Below, in pieces: positions 32,181-43,269 of a stretch of 64,000 nucleotides of DNA (position 1 is its first letter; each line of letters starts with the position of its first letter). Position numbers and translations under genes: made by a program. A model generated the notes under the pieces. It made no database searches and was not told the DNA's origin. It saw nothing but the letters and a program-made list of their open reading frames with translations. The DNA is from Papio anubis (Eukaryota; Chordata; Mammalia; Primates; Cercopithecidae), in assembly GCF_008728515.1 (NCBI RefSeq), contig NC_044976.1, positions 36,541,376 through 36,605,375 on the forward strand, given 5' to 3'.

Positions 32181-33374
32181 TCACTTTAGATTTGGCTCTG
32201 CTTTAGGGGAGCAGAGATCAAGCAGTAAACTAATATACTTCATTTTTTTCCCCCTGCAGTTCCACCCAAAGGACAAAATGATAACTGGAGGACCAGCTGG
32301 CTTTCTTGTAAACTTTTTCAAAGAAAGACCCGGCTGGTCACTGAGGGCACCTTCTGGGGCCCTGGGCATGGACAGGGCACAGGTCAAGTAGGTGATAGTG
32401 TGATGATGAGAGGAATGCATTTTTCCCAGGAGGTCCTTCCACATGACCCAGCACAACTTCCTAATCATCTCCTTTGCACCCTCCCCTGGGCTGGCCCCTG
32501 GGGATGGAGACATTGAAGGACACAGTGCCTGCCCTATTAGGACTTGAAGTCGGGAGTGGCAAAAGGAGGCACATGAAGCCAACAGATTATAGGACAATGT
32601 AGACTCATGAGTTACCAGACAAGAATGAATGATGTGCAACAGGAAAGAGAGAGCCTGCTGCAGCCTGGAAGAGTCAGAGGAGGCCAGAGAGAGAAGGGAG
32701 CATGGCAGCCCATTCTTCGAAAATGAGGACATCTTTCGCTGGAGATGCAAATGCCTGAAAAGAAGGATGGTATAGCTTCGAAGTGGGAGAGTGCAGGGAG
32801 ATGACAATGATGGGACAGGAGTGAGCTCTACTGTGGTAAGCCTTAAATGACAGGCTGGGATGTTGGCCATCTTATGGGCCATGGGAAGCCATTGAAAGTT
32901 CTTGAGCGGGGTTGTGAAACAGCCAGAGTTAGGCAGTGGGAAGCCAGCTCTGGCAATAATGCAGTGCATGGACAGAAGGATGACACTTCGGAGGGCTGTT
33001 GGAGCACATCCTGTGGAAGGGGCTGAAGTCCTGCACTTGGGTGGGGCATGGGGAAGTCCCAGTGGGCTGCTATCATACTGCATGCATGAGGCTTTCCCTG
33101 ATCTCTGCCTTCTGACCTTCTGCTCAGATACCATGACTTCATGCCACCTCTCCCATCCACTGTTAGAACAGCTCCCTCCTTCTTGCAGCCTCCAAGGCTC
33201 TCTATTGAATGGCCTGTGTGGTATGAGCTGCACACAGTTGCCCCAGTAGTCCAGGTTAGAATTTCTGCAAGGACAGCAACTGATGCCTCTCTGAGCTCCT
33301 TCAGCACACAGTGCAGCCCCCCTCCCAACAGAAAGAAACGGATTGACATGGTTTGGCTCTGTGTCTCCACCCAA
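32181..33374 (-). other. 397-codon open frame, probably not a gene
   Basis: This is the longest uninterrupted frame in the window. Its first ATG lies inside the THE1 LTR (antisense), and the frame then runs through unique DNA and a minus-strand L2-like segment in L2 sense orientation. The protein has no domain that I know and is rich in Ser, Leu, Pro and His, as expected of translated non-coding DNA. No splice or promoter context supports it. I list it because its length is unusual for chance. Confidence 0.15.
32490..32930 (-). mobile_element. Probable L2 fossil
   Basis: 'cctggggatggagacattga' at the left and 'gggccatgggaagccattga', 'aagttcttgagcggggttgt' at the right follow minus-strand L2 3' order. 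The middle is decayed. Confidence 0.5.
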
Positions 33375-34028
33375 ATCTCATCTTGTAGCTTCCATGATTC
33401 CCACATGTTGTGGGAGGGACCCAGTGAGGGATGATTGAATTATAAGAGTGGGTCTTCCCCATGCTGTTCTCATGATAGTGAATGGTTCTCACAGAATCTG
33501 ATGGTTTTCTTTCTTTCTTTCTTTCTTTTTGAGATGGGGTTTCGCTCTTGTTGCCCAGGCTGGAGCACAATGACGCGATCTTGGCTCACCGAAACCTCTG
33601 CCTCCCAGGTTCAAGCGATCTCCTGCCTCAGTCTCCCAAATAGCTGGGATTACAGGCATGTGCCACACGCCCAGCTAATTTTGTAAATATTTTTAGTAGA
33701 GATGGGGTTTCTCCATGTTGGTCAGGCTGGTCTCGAACTCCCAACCTCAGGTGATCTGCCTGCCTTGGCCTCCCAAAGTGCTGGGATTACAAGCATGAGC
33801 CACTATGCCCAGTCAGATCTGATGGTTTTAAAAACAGGAGTTGCCCTGCACATGCTCTCTCTTTCCCTGCTGCCATCCATGTAAGATGTGACTTCCTCCT
33901 CCTTGCCTTCTGCCATGATTGTGAGGCCTCCTCAGCCAGGTGGAACTCTAAGTCCAATAAGCCTCTTTCTTTTGTAAATTGCCTAGTCTCAGGTATCTTT
34001 ATCAGCAATGTGAAAACGGATTAATGCA
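33344..34028 (+). mobile_element. THE1 LTR, split by an Alu
   Basis: The LTR opens 'tgacatggtttggctctgtg' and ends 'aacggattaatgca'. The two halves join at a duplicated 'atctgatggtttt' caused by the Alu at 33509-33814. The flanks 'cggat' and 'aggat' match at 4 of 5 bases, the usual MaLR duplication. No internal THE1 region follows. Confidence 0.93.
33509..33814 (-). mobile_element. Alu (AluS) inside THE1
   Basis: The TTTC-expanded tail leads to 'gagatggggtttcgctcttg'. A 14-15 bp duplication ('atctgatggtttt' core, 33495-33508 and 33815-33829) marks insertion into the LTR, so the Alu is the younger element. Confidence 0.95.
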
Positions 34029-34033
34029 AGGAT

Positions 34034-35195
34034 AAACAGCAAAACCCTGAGTGGGACGAGCATTTCATGGTAGCGCTCAAGAAATACCAGAACTGTCATG
34101 CATTTGCCCAGTGGATCACTCATTTTCAGCTTGGATCCAAGTTGCCAGAAGGATCTAATGTGATTGGATAAAAGAAGGCTTAGAAATCCTTCCCAATTCT
34201 GCAGTATGAACAGGATCTTGAGGCTAAGACTGCTTGGAAAGAGAGAAAAGGTTTCTGGGCCTCAAAAAGGGAAAGTAATAGGCATGAGGTGGAGACATTT
34301 GTCATCAGTATTAGAGGAAAGCAAGCCCTTTTCCATATGATTGGTAGATGGCATGACCATATCATCAATTGTTCAAACAGGGACATGTTTGAGGGCAAAA
34401 GGGGCATTGTCTATAGTTTCTACATGATGGCAGGCTTTAATTGGGATGGTCCCTGAGAAAGTGTAATATGTGGTCACCATAATGATAGGCACTGCTGCTG
34501 ACTCACCTCCCCGCTCCCCACCATGACTCCTTATATTTTGTAGGTGGTGGGAATATCTACTCTTGACCTTTCCCCATCCCTCATATGCTCCTCCCTCTCC
34601 CTAGGATTTAACTGGCAGGCGAATTTGGAATGAGGATGGAGTATGGCTCAGCCTCTTTTAGTTCTCTCTGTCTTTTGCGACAGCTGTCCCCAGCATTCAG
34701 GCATTCTCTCTTCCTCCATGTAGTCTACTTAAGGGGAATGTCTGTCTTTGTGGAAAAGGCCATGGTTGTCTAGTTGGCCAGTGCTTGGGCGGAGAGAGAA
34801 CTATTAGGGAGCCTGGCTTGACCACTGACCTAAACCTTTAATTAGCCTCAGTGAAGATGGACCTGATAGTTTCAGTTCTGTCTGATTCCAATATCTCCTT
34901 TTCACAGTAGATTCTGTACTCAGAGCAGAGTGTGGCTATCATTCCCCCAAACCCAAAATCTGTCCTAAGCAGAGGCTGGGAATTTTCAGAGTTAAAAAGC
35001 CTGTATACAAGGGAGTGGTGCACATGCACAGGCCAGCATGAGGCCAGGACTGAGAACACACCAGTAGAACTTGAACTTGAGAAACACAAGAAAAAGAAAA
35101 ATCTGGGCTGATTTATCCATGTGTGCCGATCTGGATGTGAGTTTTCACCAGTTTGTTTTGGGAAGGATATGGAAATTAATGATCAGAACCCCACA
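34034..35195. other. Unique sequence, no gene seen
   Basis: About 1.2 kb with no repeat or exon that I can name. The frames are short (up to 83 codons). Confidence 0.4.
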
Positions 35196-35730
35196 ATATG
35201 TATGTATTTTAAAAATAAATTTCATTTCATTTAGGTAATAAATTACATGCAATAAAATTAACCAATTTGATTTCTGATGAATGTATACACCTTTGTAACT
35301 ACCACACCAATCAACATATAGAGCATTTCTATGTCTCCAAAAACTGTCCTGTGCCCCTTCTCAGTCAATCCTTCCCCCAAAATGTCCCTCCCCAGAGAAC
35401 CACTGATGTGATTTCCATCATTATAGATTAATGTAGTCTGTTCTAGAACTTCATGCACATGGATTTATACAGTATGTTTTCTCTTGCATCTGATTAATCT
35501 GTGTTGTAGCATGTATTGGTAGTTCTTTTTTCACTGCTGAATGGTGTTCCATTGCATGAATGTGTCACAATTTATCTATGCACTAGTTGGTGGACATCTG
35601 AGGGGTTTCCCGTTTTAAGCTATTTTGAATAAAGCTGCTATAAACATGTGTGTACAAGCCTTTCTGTGGCCACGTGTTTTCCTTGGGTAAATACCTAGGC
35701 ATTGCTAGATCACACAATAACTGTATGTTT

Positions 35731-35894
35731 TTCTATGCACGGTGGTACATGCCTGTAATCCCAGCTATTTGGGAGGCTGAGGCAAGGAGGATTGCTTGAG
35801 CCCAGGAATTTGAGGCTGCAGTGAGCTATGATCACACGATTGCACTCTAGCCTGGGCAACAAAGCAAGACCCTGTCACTAAAAATTTTTTTAAG
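35731..35894 (+). mobile_element. Alu right-monomer (FRAM-like)
   Basis: Only one Alu arm is present: 'cacggtggtacatgcctgta', 'gaggctgcagtgagctatga', 'gcctgggcaacaaagcaaga'. A 9-bp duplication 'tgtatgttt' at 35722-35730 and 35895-35903 shows that it inserted as a monomer. Confidence 0.85.
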
Positions 35895-36570
35895 TGTATG
35901 TTTAAATTTATTTTAAAAAACCTGCACAGCTATTTTCTAAAGTGAGTGTACAATGTTACACGCTCCACCAGAAATTGTGTGAGTTCCAGTTGCTCGACGT
36001 ACTCACTAACATTTGGTATTGTCAATTTTTAAAAATGTAAGTAATTGTAGTGGGTATGAGCATTACTTCATTGAGGTTTTAATTTGCATTTCCTTGGTGA
36101 CTAATGATGTTGAACATCTTTTTATGGTCTTATTGGCCACTTGTATATCTTCTTTTGTGAAATGTCTGATTAAACATTTCACCCACTTTTAAATTGGTTT
36201 GTTTGTCTTAGGTTGTAAGAGCTCTTTAAATATTATGGATCCAAGTCTTTTGTACTTTTGTGTTTTGTTTTTTGGTTTATAGTTTTAGGTTATATGTTTA
36301 GGTCTATAGTCCATTCAAGTTAATTTTTCTGTATGGTGTGAGGTAGGTGTCAAGGTTTATTTTTTTCCCATAAGGATACCCAGTTGTTCCATCACCATTT
36401 GTTGGAAAGGCTATCCTTTTCCCAACCGAATCATTCTGCACATTCATCAAATATCAACTGAAGATATATGTATAGGTCTATTTCTTGACTCTGTTCTGTT
36501 CCATTGACTTAGCTGTGTATCCTTACATGAATACCACATTGTCTGAATACCACCATTAGCTTTACAATAA

Positions 36571-36875
36571 GTCTTTTTTTTTTTGTTTTTGTTTTTTTTT
36601 GAGACGGAGTCTCTTCCTGTGGCCCAGGCTGGGAGGCAGGGCTCTGATCTCAGCTCACTGCAAGCCTCGCTCTCCTGGCTTACCATTTCCTGCCTCTAGC
36701 CTCCCCAGTAGCTGGGACTACAGGCTCACCACCTCACTCGCTAGTTTTTGTATTTTTTTAGTAGAGACGGGGTTTCACTAAAAGCAGCCAGGATGGTCTG
36801 ATCTCCTGACTGATCCGCCTGGCCTCGCCTCCCAAAGTGCTGGGATTACAGGTTTGAGCTATCACACCGCCTACA
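36571..36875 (-). mobile_element. AluY of Old World monkey type (AluYR-like), damaged
   Basis: 'gagacggagtctc' at the tail end, 'ctagtttttgtatttttt' and 'ggtttgagc' near the Alu 5' end resemble the cercopithecid AluYR lineage rather than human AluY. Many one- and two-base losses and swaps are spread over the copy (for example 'gtctcttcctgtggccc', 'ctcgctctcctggcttacc'), an odd pattern for a young Alu. Confidence 0.8.
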
Positions 36876-36929
36876 GTAGCTCCAAAATCAGCTGGAGTAA
36901 GTCCTTCAGCTTTAGAATACCATACTATA

Positions 36930-37680
36930 TATCATTTGTGATTGTTGGAAAAAAATGTGCTTGAATTAAATGTATAATAAATTGTATACATTATCCTTTC
37001 TTGGTGTGGGTTGTTCAGTCACTCTCAATCAATACATTTGTGGTTTTCAGAGAATCCTGAGTTAAAGTACTCATTTGGGTTTTACAATAAATAAAGATCT
37101 GGACTGTTGGAGTCCTTGCCATAGCGGTCATGATTCTGATCGCAAACCAGACAACTAACCTCCTTTACAGGACGTTGCTCTTTAATAAAGTGAGTTCCTG
37201 TCTGGGTTTGCTCCTCCTGCCACTGGCACGTACAAGGCATCAACACATCTGCTGTCTGGTTTCTCCAGCTGTGGTGTGATGGAAAGAATTCCAGACTAGC
37301 TAGTTGCAGAGTGCCCTTCTCTGGCCTTCACCATAGAGCTGCTTGCGATTTTCACAAATGGCTTGAAAAGGCCTAAATTAAAGAGCCACGTTCAGGGCTC
37401 ACAGAAGGTCCAACTGCTGGGTTGGTCCAACCCTCAGTGAATCTGAGCATTCCCAGCCAAGAGACCCCCTCAGGTGGGGTCTGCCACCCACCCAGAAACG
37501 GGACACATCCTAAATCCTCATCAGAGCCTGAACCTGAGTCAGGCATTAGCTAGAAACCCAAACAGTATCATTCCATTCTAAAGTGACTCTTTTCCCAAAC
37601 TGCAATTTGACTTCAAACTTCAACCCTCCTGTAATTCTTGTTTCCCTGCAGTCAGTGTGTTTAGCTTTCAACTTGGTCTG
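36930..37680. other. Unique sequence, no gene seen
   Basis: The left part is AT-rich, and no repeat is named. Confidence 0.4.
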
Positions 37681-37689
37681 CAGTACAGA

Positions 37690-37875
37690 TCGGGAATCAA
37701 AAGATCTGGGTTCAGGTTCTGGCTCTGACACCTACTAATAGAGTGACCTTGGGTAAAACACTTTACATTTCTGAGAGTCTAGTTTTTCCTCTATGGAATA
37801 AAGATTCTAACATCTTCCTCACAGAGCTACTGTATACTATGGAAGTGTTTTATCAATATAAATCACAGTGCAAGA
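37690..37875 (+). repeat. MIR SINE
   Basis: 'gatctgggttcaggttctgg', 'agtgaccttgggtaaaacac' and 'ctcacagagctactgtatac' are in plus-strand MIR order. Confidence 0.85.
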
Positions 37876-37977
37876 GTCCATGTAAAGGATGATGATTGTT
37901 TTTTCTCCTTTTAGACAAAATACAGCTAACAGAGAGGCATGAGGAACATCAGTGGTTCCTATAGGGGAAAAAGTGTG

Positions 37978-38452
37978 TGTGTTAGTTTGCTATGGCTGCT
38001 GTAACAAACTACCACAAACTTGGCTTGAAACAACGGAAGTGTATGATATCACAATTCTGGAAGCAAGAAGTTCAAAGTCAGTTTCACTGGGCTGAAGTCA
38101 AGGTGTGGGCAGGATCATGCTTCCTTCTGAGGCTCCAGGGTAGACTCTACTCCTGTTCTCTTCCAGGTGCTGGTGGCTGCCTGCCTTCTTTGAGTTTGTG
38201 GCCTTATCGCACCTCTGCCTCCATCTTTATATCACCTTCCCTTCTTCTGTGTCTCCTTTTCCTCTGCCTCTTTCCCAAAAGGACATTTGTGACAGCATTT
38301 ACAGTCCATCTGGATAATCCATTATAATTGCTTCATCTCAAGATCCTTCACTAAATCATATCTGTGAAAACACAAGAGGTTTATCATATAGGTGGCATTC
38401 ACAGTTCCAGGATGAGGCTCTGATATTTTTGGAGGTCATCATTTAGCCTGCT

Positions 38453-38455
<3 letters not shown>
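37978..38455 (-). mobile_element. MLT1-type LTR
   Basis: It opens 'tgtgttagtttgctatggct' and ends near 'ggaggtcatcatttagcctg'. The inner words 'aagttcaaagtcagtttcac' and 'tcaagatccttcactaaatc' fit a minus-strand MLT1. The following GT tract blurs the end. Confidence 0.88.
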
Positions 38456-38508
<53 letters not shown>

Positions 38509-38512
38509 CATA
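38456..38512. repeat. (GT)n microsatellite, about 50 bp
   Basis: A GT run at 38456-38502 ends in 'gcgcgcacatac'. It directly abuts the MLT1 LTR. Confidence 0.97.
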
Positions 38513-38694
38513 CACATGTGTGTTGATGGGTGTTATATAGAACAGGAAAGAAAAGCACATTCCCTGTAATTCAGTCTAAATGTCCCCTGTGAAAGTTTGC
38601 CTCTGAAGTCTTCCCTACACCTCCTGTAGAAGAATAGCCCCTTTATAGATTTCTAGAACATCAGAATTGCCAGGGCTTTTATGATTCCCCTAAC

Positions 38695-38840
38695 CCAGGG
38701 GTTAGCTAACTACCGTTCCATGGGCCAAATCTGGTTCCTGCCTGTCTTGCCAAGTTGTATAGTTTTGACAGAGACCGTTCGACTAACAAAACCTAAAATA
38801 GTTATGATCTGGACCTTCAGAAAAAGTGTGCCGGCTGTAG
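38695..38840 (+). mobile_element. hAT-type non-autonomous DNA transposon fragment
   Basis: 'caggggttagctaactaccg', 'gggccaaatctggttcctgc' and 'gacagagaccgttcgactaa' recall a short hAT element. The same family appears in better order at 61327-61525. Confidence 0.6.
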
Positions 38841-38862
38841 GCCTAGACCAATGCCTCCACCA

Positions 38863-38965
38863 TACCGATGGAGAAACTGAGGCCCAGGGGTGCAGATGAC
38901 ATGCTCAAGCTCTCACAATGACTTGAGAATGGATTTCAGACCTGTGAGTCCAGCGCTCTTGCCCA
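38863..38965 (-). repeat. MIR fragment
   Basis: 'gatggagaaactgaggccca' and 'gtgagtccagcgctcttgcc' bracket a minus-strand MIR core. Confidence 0.7.
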
Positions 38966-39465
38966 ACATGGACCTTTCCCAGGGTTCTCATCTGCCAGAA
39001 CTTGCCCTTCTTTGGGCATGTGGATGACTGGAGCCCAGTGCCTGTCAGATTCCAGCAGGTGTCAGCCTCCTCTCTGGAAAATCTGTTAGCAGGGGCTGCA
39101 AGCAGACAGTGGAGGTTCAAGCAGATGCTGCATCACTTCTCAGTGAGTAGCTGCTGTGCCCAACATGGTGCCTGTTGAATAAGTGAATGGGTAATGGAAT
39201 GAATAAATGATGTGGTCAAGGTGGTTTGAGGGACCTGAGCTGACATGGGCTGCCCAGCCTTTAGAGAACACAGGAAGTCTCGAGCTGGTGCAGTAGAAAG
39301 GATCACAGAGACAGTCCTAGCATTCAAATCTCTGGCCTGAGGCTATTATGGGGGCATAACCCCCAACTCACCACCTCCCAGGAGGCCACAGGAAAACTTG
39401 GAGTTTGCAGAAGCAGCTGAGCTGGTGAAGTCCACTGGCAACTCTCAGAGAGGTAGGGAGGGACT
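38966..39465. other. Unique sequence, no gene seen
   Basis: Nothing is recognised except a weak L2-end flavour near 39170-39210 ('gaataagtgaatgggtaatg'). Confidence 0.4.
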
Positions 39466-39469
39466 GTGG

Positions 39470-39720
39470 GGCCTTTAATGATGACTAGTTTGCAGCCTAT
39501 TAATGTGGTGGTAATTAAGAATACTCATTTTATTAAAAGCCGTTTATTGTAATAGTGCATGCAAATCTGGAGAGTGGCATTGTGCTCACGTACCAATCAA
39601 CATAGGTCTATTGTGGCTCTGTGGATGGCAGGTCGCTGCGTCACTAATTGTTAAGAGTTTAGGGTCTAATTTTAAACCCTTTTAATTCCATTTGAAATAA
39701 TTGCCCTAATGAAATTCAAA
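39470..39720. promoter_or_regulatory. Candidate conserved enhancer-like block
   Basis: A repeat-free block holding 'gtaattaaga' (39511-39520), a perfect POU octamer 'atgcaaat' (39559-39566), 'cctattaatg', 'cactaattgttaag' and 'ccctaatgaaattc'. Homeodomain plus POU density is typical of developmental enhancers. Function is inferred. Confidence 0.38.
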
Positions 39721-40130
39721 GCACTCAGAGGCAGCCATGGAAAAAGTGGATGGTGCCCCCGCCGTGGGCCCCCAGGGAGCTGGGCTTTGAGAGTTGTGGC
39801 AGGGACTGAGCTTGTCCTGGGGCTACACTGGCTGCTCTCTTCCCATAAGACGAAGCCAGCTCCAGTGAAGGGTGGGAAGGTTCCTCCAGGGCCAGGCCCC
39901 TGTCTGTAGTGCTAACAGCAGCTGAGGCTGAGAAGGAGTCAGTCTAGGTGGAGAGGAAACACAGGGAGAGGATGCTGTCTAAGTCATTTCTGTAAGCCAC
40001 ACAGGGATAGGATCTGCAGAGAGGAGAGGGGAGCCCCTGTCCAAAGACCAATGTTTTTAGCTCAAATGGCATTGTGGCCTTAATTGGCAGACCAACTGAA
40101 CTCAGGAATCAATATAACAAAACTCTTTCT
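39721..40130. other. Unique sequence, no gene seen
   Basis: No feature is recognised. Confidence 0.4.
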
Positions 40131-40134
40131 GATG

Positions 40135-40325
40135 GCTTCCTGCATGCCAGGTGCTCCCCCAAGCACTTTATCTCACTTAATCCTCACAGCTGCCTTATGG
40201 GGTGGATTGCATGATTTCTCCATTTTACCACCGAGGGAACTGAGGCTGAGAGAGGACTAGTATCTTTTCAAAAGTCAAACAGGTTAAGTGGTAGAGACAG
40301 ACTTGAGCCAAGGCTTTTCTGTCTG
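40135..40325 (-). repeat. MIR SINE
   Basis: 'cactttatctcacttaatcc', 'agctgccttatggggtggat' and 'gggaactgaggctgagagag' are in minus-strand MIR order. Confidence 0.87.
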
Positions 40326-40423
40326 TCTTCTCAGAGGTTATCTGTCCAGTCTACAAAATCCTGTGGAGGTGGGTCTGAAGTCAGCATTGGGCAACTAGGG
40401 TGCAATGCCCATTCCTTTATGCC

Positions 40424-40612
40424 AGTGGTTCTGAGCCTGACTGGGGACCACAATCACCTGGGGAGCTCTGTAAGAACAGATTTCTGAGCCCCACGCCAGA
40501 TTCATGGAATCAGGATCTTTAGGGACTAGGGCCTGAGAATCATTATCTATTATATGCTGCCCATGTGATTCTGATGGGGCCAGTCCATGGATTGGCTTGG
40601 GGAACTCTTGCC
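40424..40612 (+). mobile_element. MER5A-like hAT DNA transposon
   Basis: The inverted-repeat-like end 'cagtggttctgagcctgac', then 'atcacctggggagctctgta', 'gagccccacgccagattcat' and 'atgtgattctgatggggcc' match MER5A. It is non-autonomous, with no transposase. Confidence 0.85.
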
Positions 40613-40653
40613 ACAAGCTGCTCTCTTTCTATTGTTCGTCCCCAGTGCCATGT

Positions 40654-41017
40654 TATATTAGTTCATTCTCTTGCTGCTAATAAAAACATACCTGAGACTG
40701 GGTAATTTATAAAGGAAAGAGGTTTAATTGACTCACAGCTCCACATGGCTGGGGACACCTAACAATCATGGCAGAAGGTGAAGGAGGAGCACAGGCACAT
40801 TTTACATGGAGGCAGGCAGAAAAGCGTGTGCAGGGAAATTGCTCTTAATAAAATTATCAGATCTCATGAGATTTATTCACTATCACAAGAACAGCACGGG
40901 AAAAACCTGCTCCCATGATTTAATTACCTCCCACTGGGTCCCTCTCATGACACATGGGGATTATGGAAGCTACAATTCAAGACAAGATTTGGGTGGGGAC
41001 ACAGCCAAACCATATCA
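40654..41017 (-). mobile_element. THE1 LTR, full length
   Basis: 'tatattagttcattctcttg' to 'cacagccaaaccatatca' spans about 364 bp, the normal THE1 LTR size. The flanks 'catgt' and 'caagt' match at 4 of 5 bases. Confidence 0.93.
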
Positions 41018-41314
41018 CAAGTCTAGTCCATGGCGTGTAAAAGGTGCTAAGAGCCTGTTGAATACAGCTCGTCATCAGAGGTAAACATCTTCTGCTGAGT
41101 GCTAGTGTAGCTTAATGAACAAAGTGTTCTGGAAGCATAGTCTTGAGAAACTATCTTGATTGAAAGCAGAGGTGAGTCTATTGAAGCCACCACAGAAATA
41201 ACTTTTGCTCAAAGGGTAAGTGGAATCTTGGCAGGTGGGAGAGCAGAGGAAGAGCATAACAGAGAAAGGGAACAGTAGCATGAGCAAAGACTCAGAAGCT
41301 TGAAAGTCTGGCAT

Positions 41315-42002
41315 CTGGCAAACAGACCCTAAGATGATCCCTATGATCCCTGCCTTCTGGTGTTCATGCCTGAGTGTGAGTGGGACCTGTGACTTGTTTC
41401 CGACCAATATATTATGGCAAAGATGATATGTCACTTCTGTGATGACATTACTTTCCAAAGACTCCATCTTGCTAGCAGTCTTGCTCTCGCTCTCTCCCAC
41501 TGGCTTCAAAAAGGCAAGCATTCATGTTGTGCACTGTCTATAAAGAGACCCACATGGCAAAGAACTGTAGGTGGTGTGTAGGAGTTGAGACATCAGTCCT
41601 TCAACTTCAAGGAACTGAAGTCTGCCAACAGACTGAATGAACTTTAGAGTGGACCCTTCCCTACTCCAACCTGAAGATGAGAATGCAGCACAGCCAACAC
41701 CTTGGTTGCAGCCTGTTGAGACCTTGAGGCAGAGAACCCAGTTAAGCCAGGCCTGGACTCTTGATCCACAGAAACTGAGATAATAAACTATGCTTTTTTT
41801 TGTTTGTTTTTTGTTTTTGTAGAGACAAGTTCTCACTATTTTACCCAGGCTGATCTCGAACTTCTGGGCTCAAGCAATCCTCCCACCTCAGCCTCCCAAA
41901 GTGCTGGCATTACAGATGTGAGCCACTGTGCCCAGCTGTATGTTGTTTGAAGTTGCTAAATTTGTGGCCATTTGTTACTCACAATAAAAAATGAATACAA
42001 CA
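41315..42002 (+). mobile_element. MLT1B-like LTR, split by an Alu monomer
   Basis: 'tgatccctgccttctggtgt', 'ttgtttccgaccaatatatt', 'gctagcagtcttgctctcgc' and 'cacagaaactgagataataa' precede the Alu monomer. 'tgtttgaagttgctaaattt' and 'ttgttactcacaataaaaaa' follow it. The 5' edge is approximate. Confidence 0.85.
41793..41937 (-). mobile_element. Alu left-monomer (FLAM-like) or truncated AluJ
   Basis: A T/G-rich tail leads to 'agagacaagttctcactatt' and ends 'gagccactgtgcccagct'. Only the left arm is present, inside the MLT1B. Confidence 0.85.
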
Positions 42003-42810
42003 TTTGGACTCAGAAAATGATGTCCCCAGATGTGGTGTGTTGACATGCTAAAAGGAAGAAGCAGCCTCAGGGTTTCCCTTTGACCTTCCCCTGCCTCCCT
42101 GTCTCTCTGATTCTCCTTTTTTCCTCAAAGCACCAGGAGAGGGCTTTCTCTGGAAGTTCCCTTATCTGACTAAGAAAACTTCTTCCAAAATAAATGTGAT
42201 TGTCTTAAAACTCTTCCTAGGGCTGTCATTAAATAACTAGGAAAGGTTAACTACCAGAGAAGAGAAGAGACTGGGAGTTGTCACCATGCTCAGACAGACT
42301 TTTCATCTATTTTTCTGAGAGATTACCTGGGAGACTGTATCTGCATAATAAGACAACCTTTGTTCACAAAGCAGTTCTTCCCCTCACCTTTCTGTAACTA
42401 GTCCACAAGCTATTGTTTATCCTTTGGTTTCATTCAGCATCCAAAGAGAATCATTGACAAACCATTGTCTGGTTTTCAGTTTCATTCCTTTACAACATCC
42501 TTCCATTTCCATCCCCTCAATGAAGAGGGTATTTACACATCAACCATCTGGCCCTTTTCTAGAGTTTTCATATTTTGTATGACTTTTGTGCATATGTATA
42601 CATGTAATACATTTGTTATACTTTCTCTTGTTAACCTGCATTTGCTATAGGGGTGTCAGTCATGATCTTTTATGATAAGAAGGCAAAAAATCACCCCCTT
42701 TCTGTCTCTACAAGCATCTACAAAGAATGGCAAGAAAAGCAGAGTAGCTAGGATGGTCTTCAATCTTTTTGCTCATCTAACACATCTCTCATCAGAAACT
42801 GTGGCTGTTG
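42003..42810. other. Unique sequence, no gene seen
   Basis: About 800 bp without a recognisable element. Confidence 0.4.
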
Positions 42811-42814
42811 ATAG

Positions 42815-43110
42815 CAATATAGAAAGTTAGGCTGCAAAGAGAGATAGGGCCTTCAACATGAGGGGCCTTTTGAATCATGTAAACAAGCGTGGGCTTTCTC
42901 CCATAACATATAAGAGGGATGGAGTTTTAGGATGGGGTGACATGGTTAGATATGTATTAAAGAAATATTACTTTGGTGCCCAGAGCCTAGGATGTGTTAG
43001 AGGCAGGGAGACCTGGCAGGCCATTAGAATAAATAGTTCAGGCAAGAGATAGTAAAAGCTTGAACCAAGGGAGAAGCACTGAAGATAAAGAGAAAGGTAA
43101 CTTGCATTTT
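42815..43110 (-). mobile_element. Probable L2 fossil
   Basis: 'gggccttcaacatgaggggc', 'ggggtgacatggttagatat' and 'aaatagttcaggcaagagat' fit minus-strand L2 order. Confidence 0.5.
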
Positions 43111-43269
43111 GGAGGAGAAGGGGGACCATTGAATAAGATCATATTTCTTCCGCTCTCAAAGATTTTCAGGAAAAAAAAATATTCTCCCTAATGCCCTCCT
43201 TGTGTCCAATACTCTAACAAGGCTGACTTCATTGACTTGGTTTCAAAGATCACCTTATTGGTGATATTG

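Larger units (their letters stand above)
35200..36920 (-). mobile_element. Ancient L1 (L1M), 3' UTR and ORF2 C-terminal region
   Basis: 'gaataaagctgctataaaca' and 'tccttgggtaaatacctagg' (3' UTR), then 'attgaggttttaatttgcat', 'catcaccatttgttggaaag' and 'ctgttctgttccattgactt' (ORF2 end, reverse complement), follow L1 order. A FRAM monomer and an AluY are inserted in it. There is no coding potential. Confidence 0.88.
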
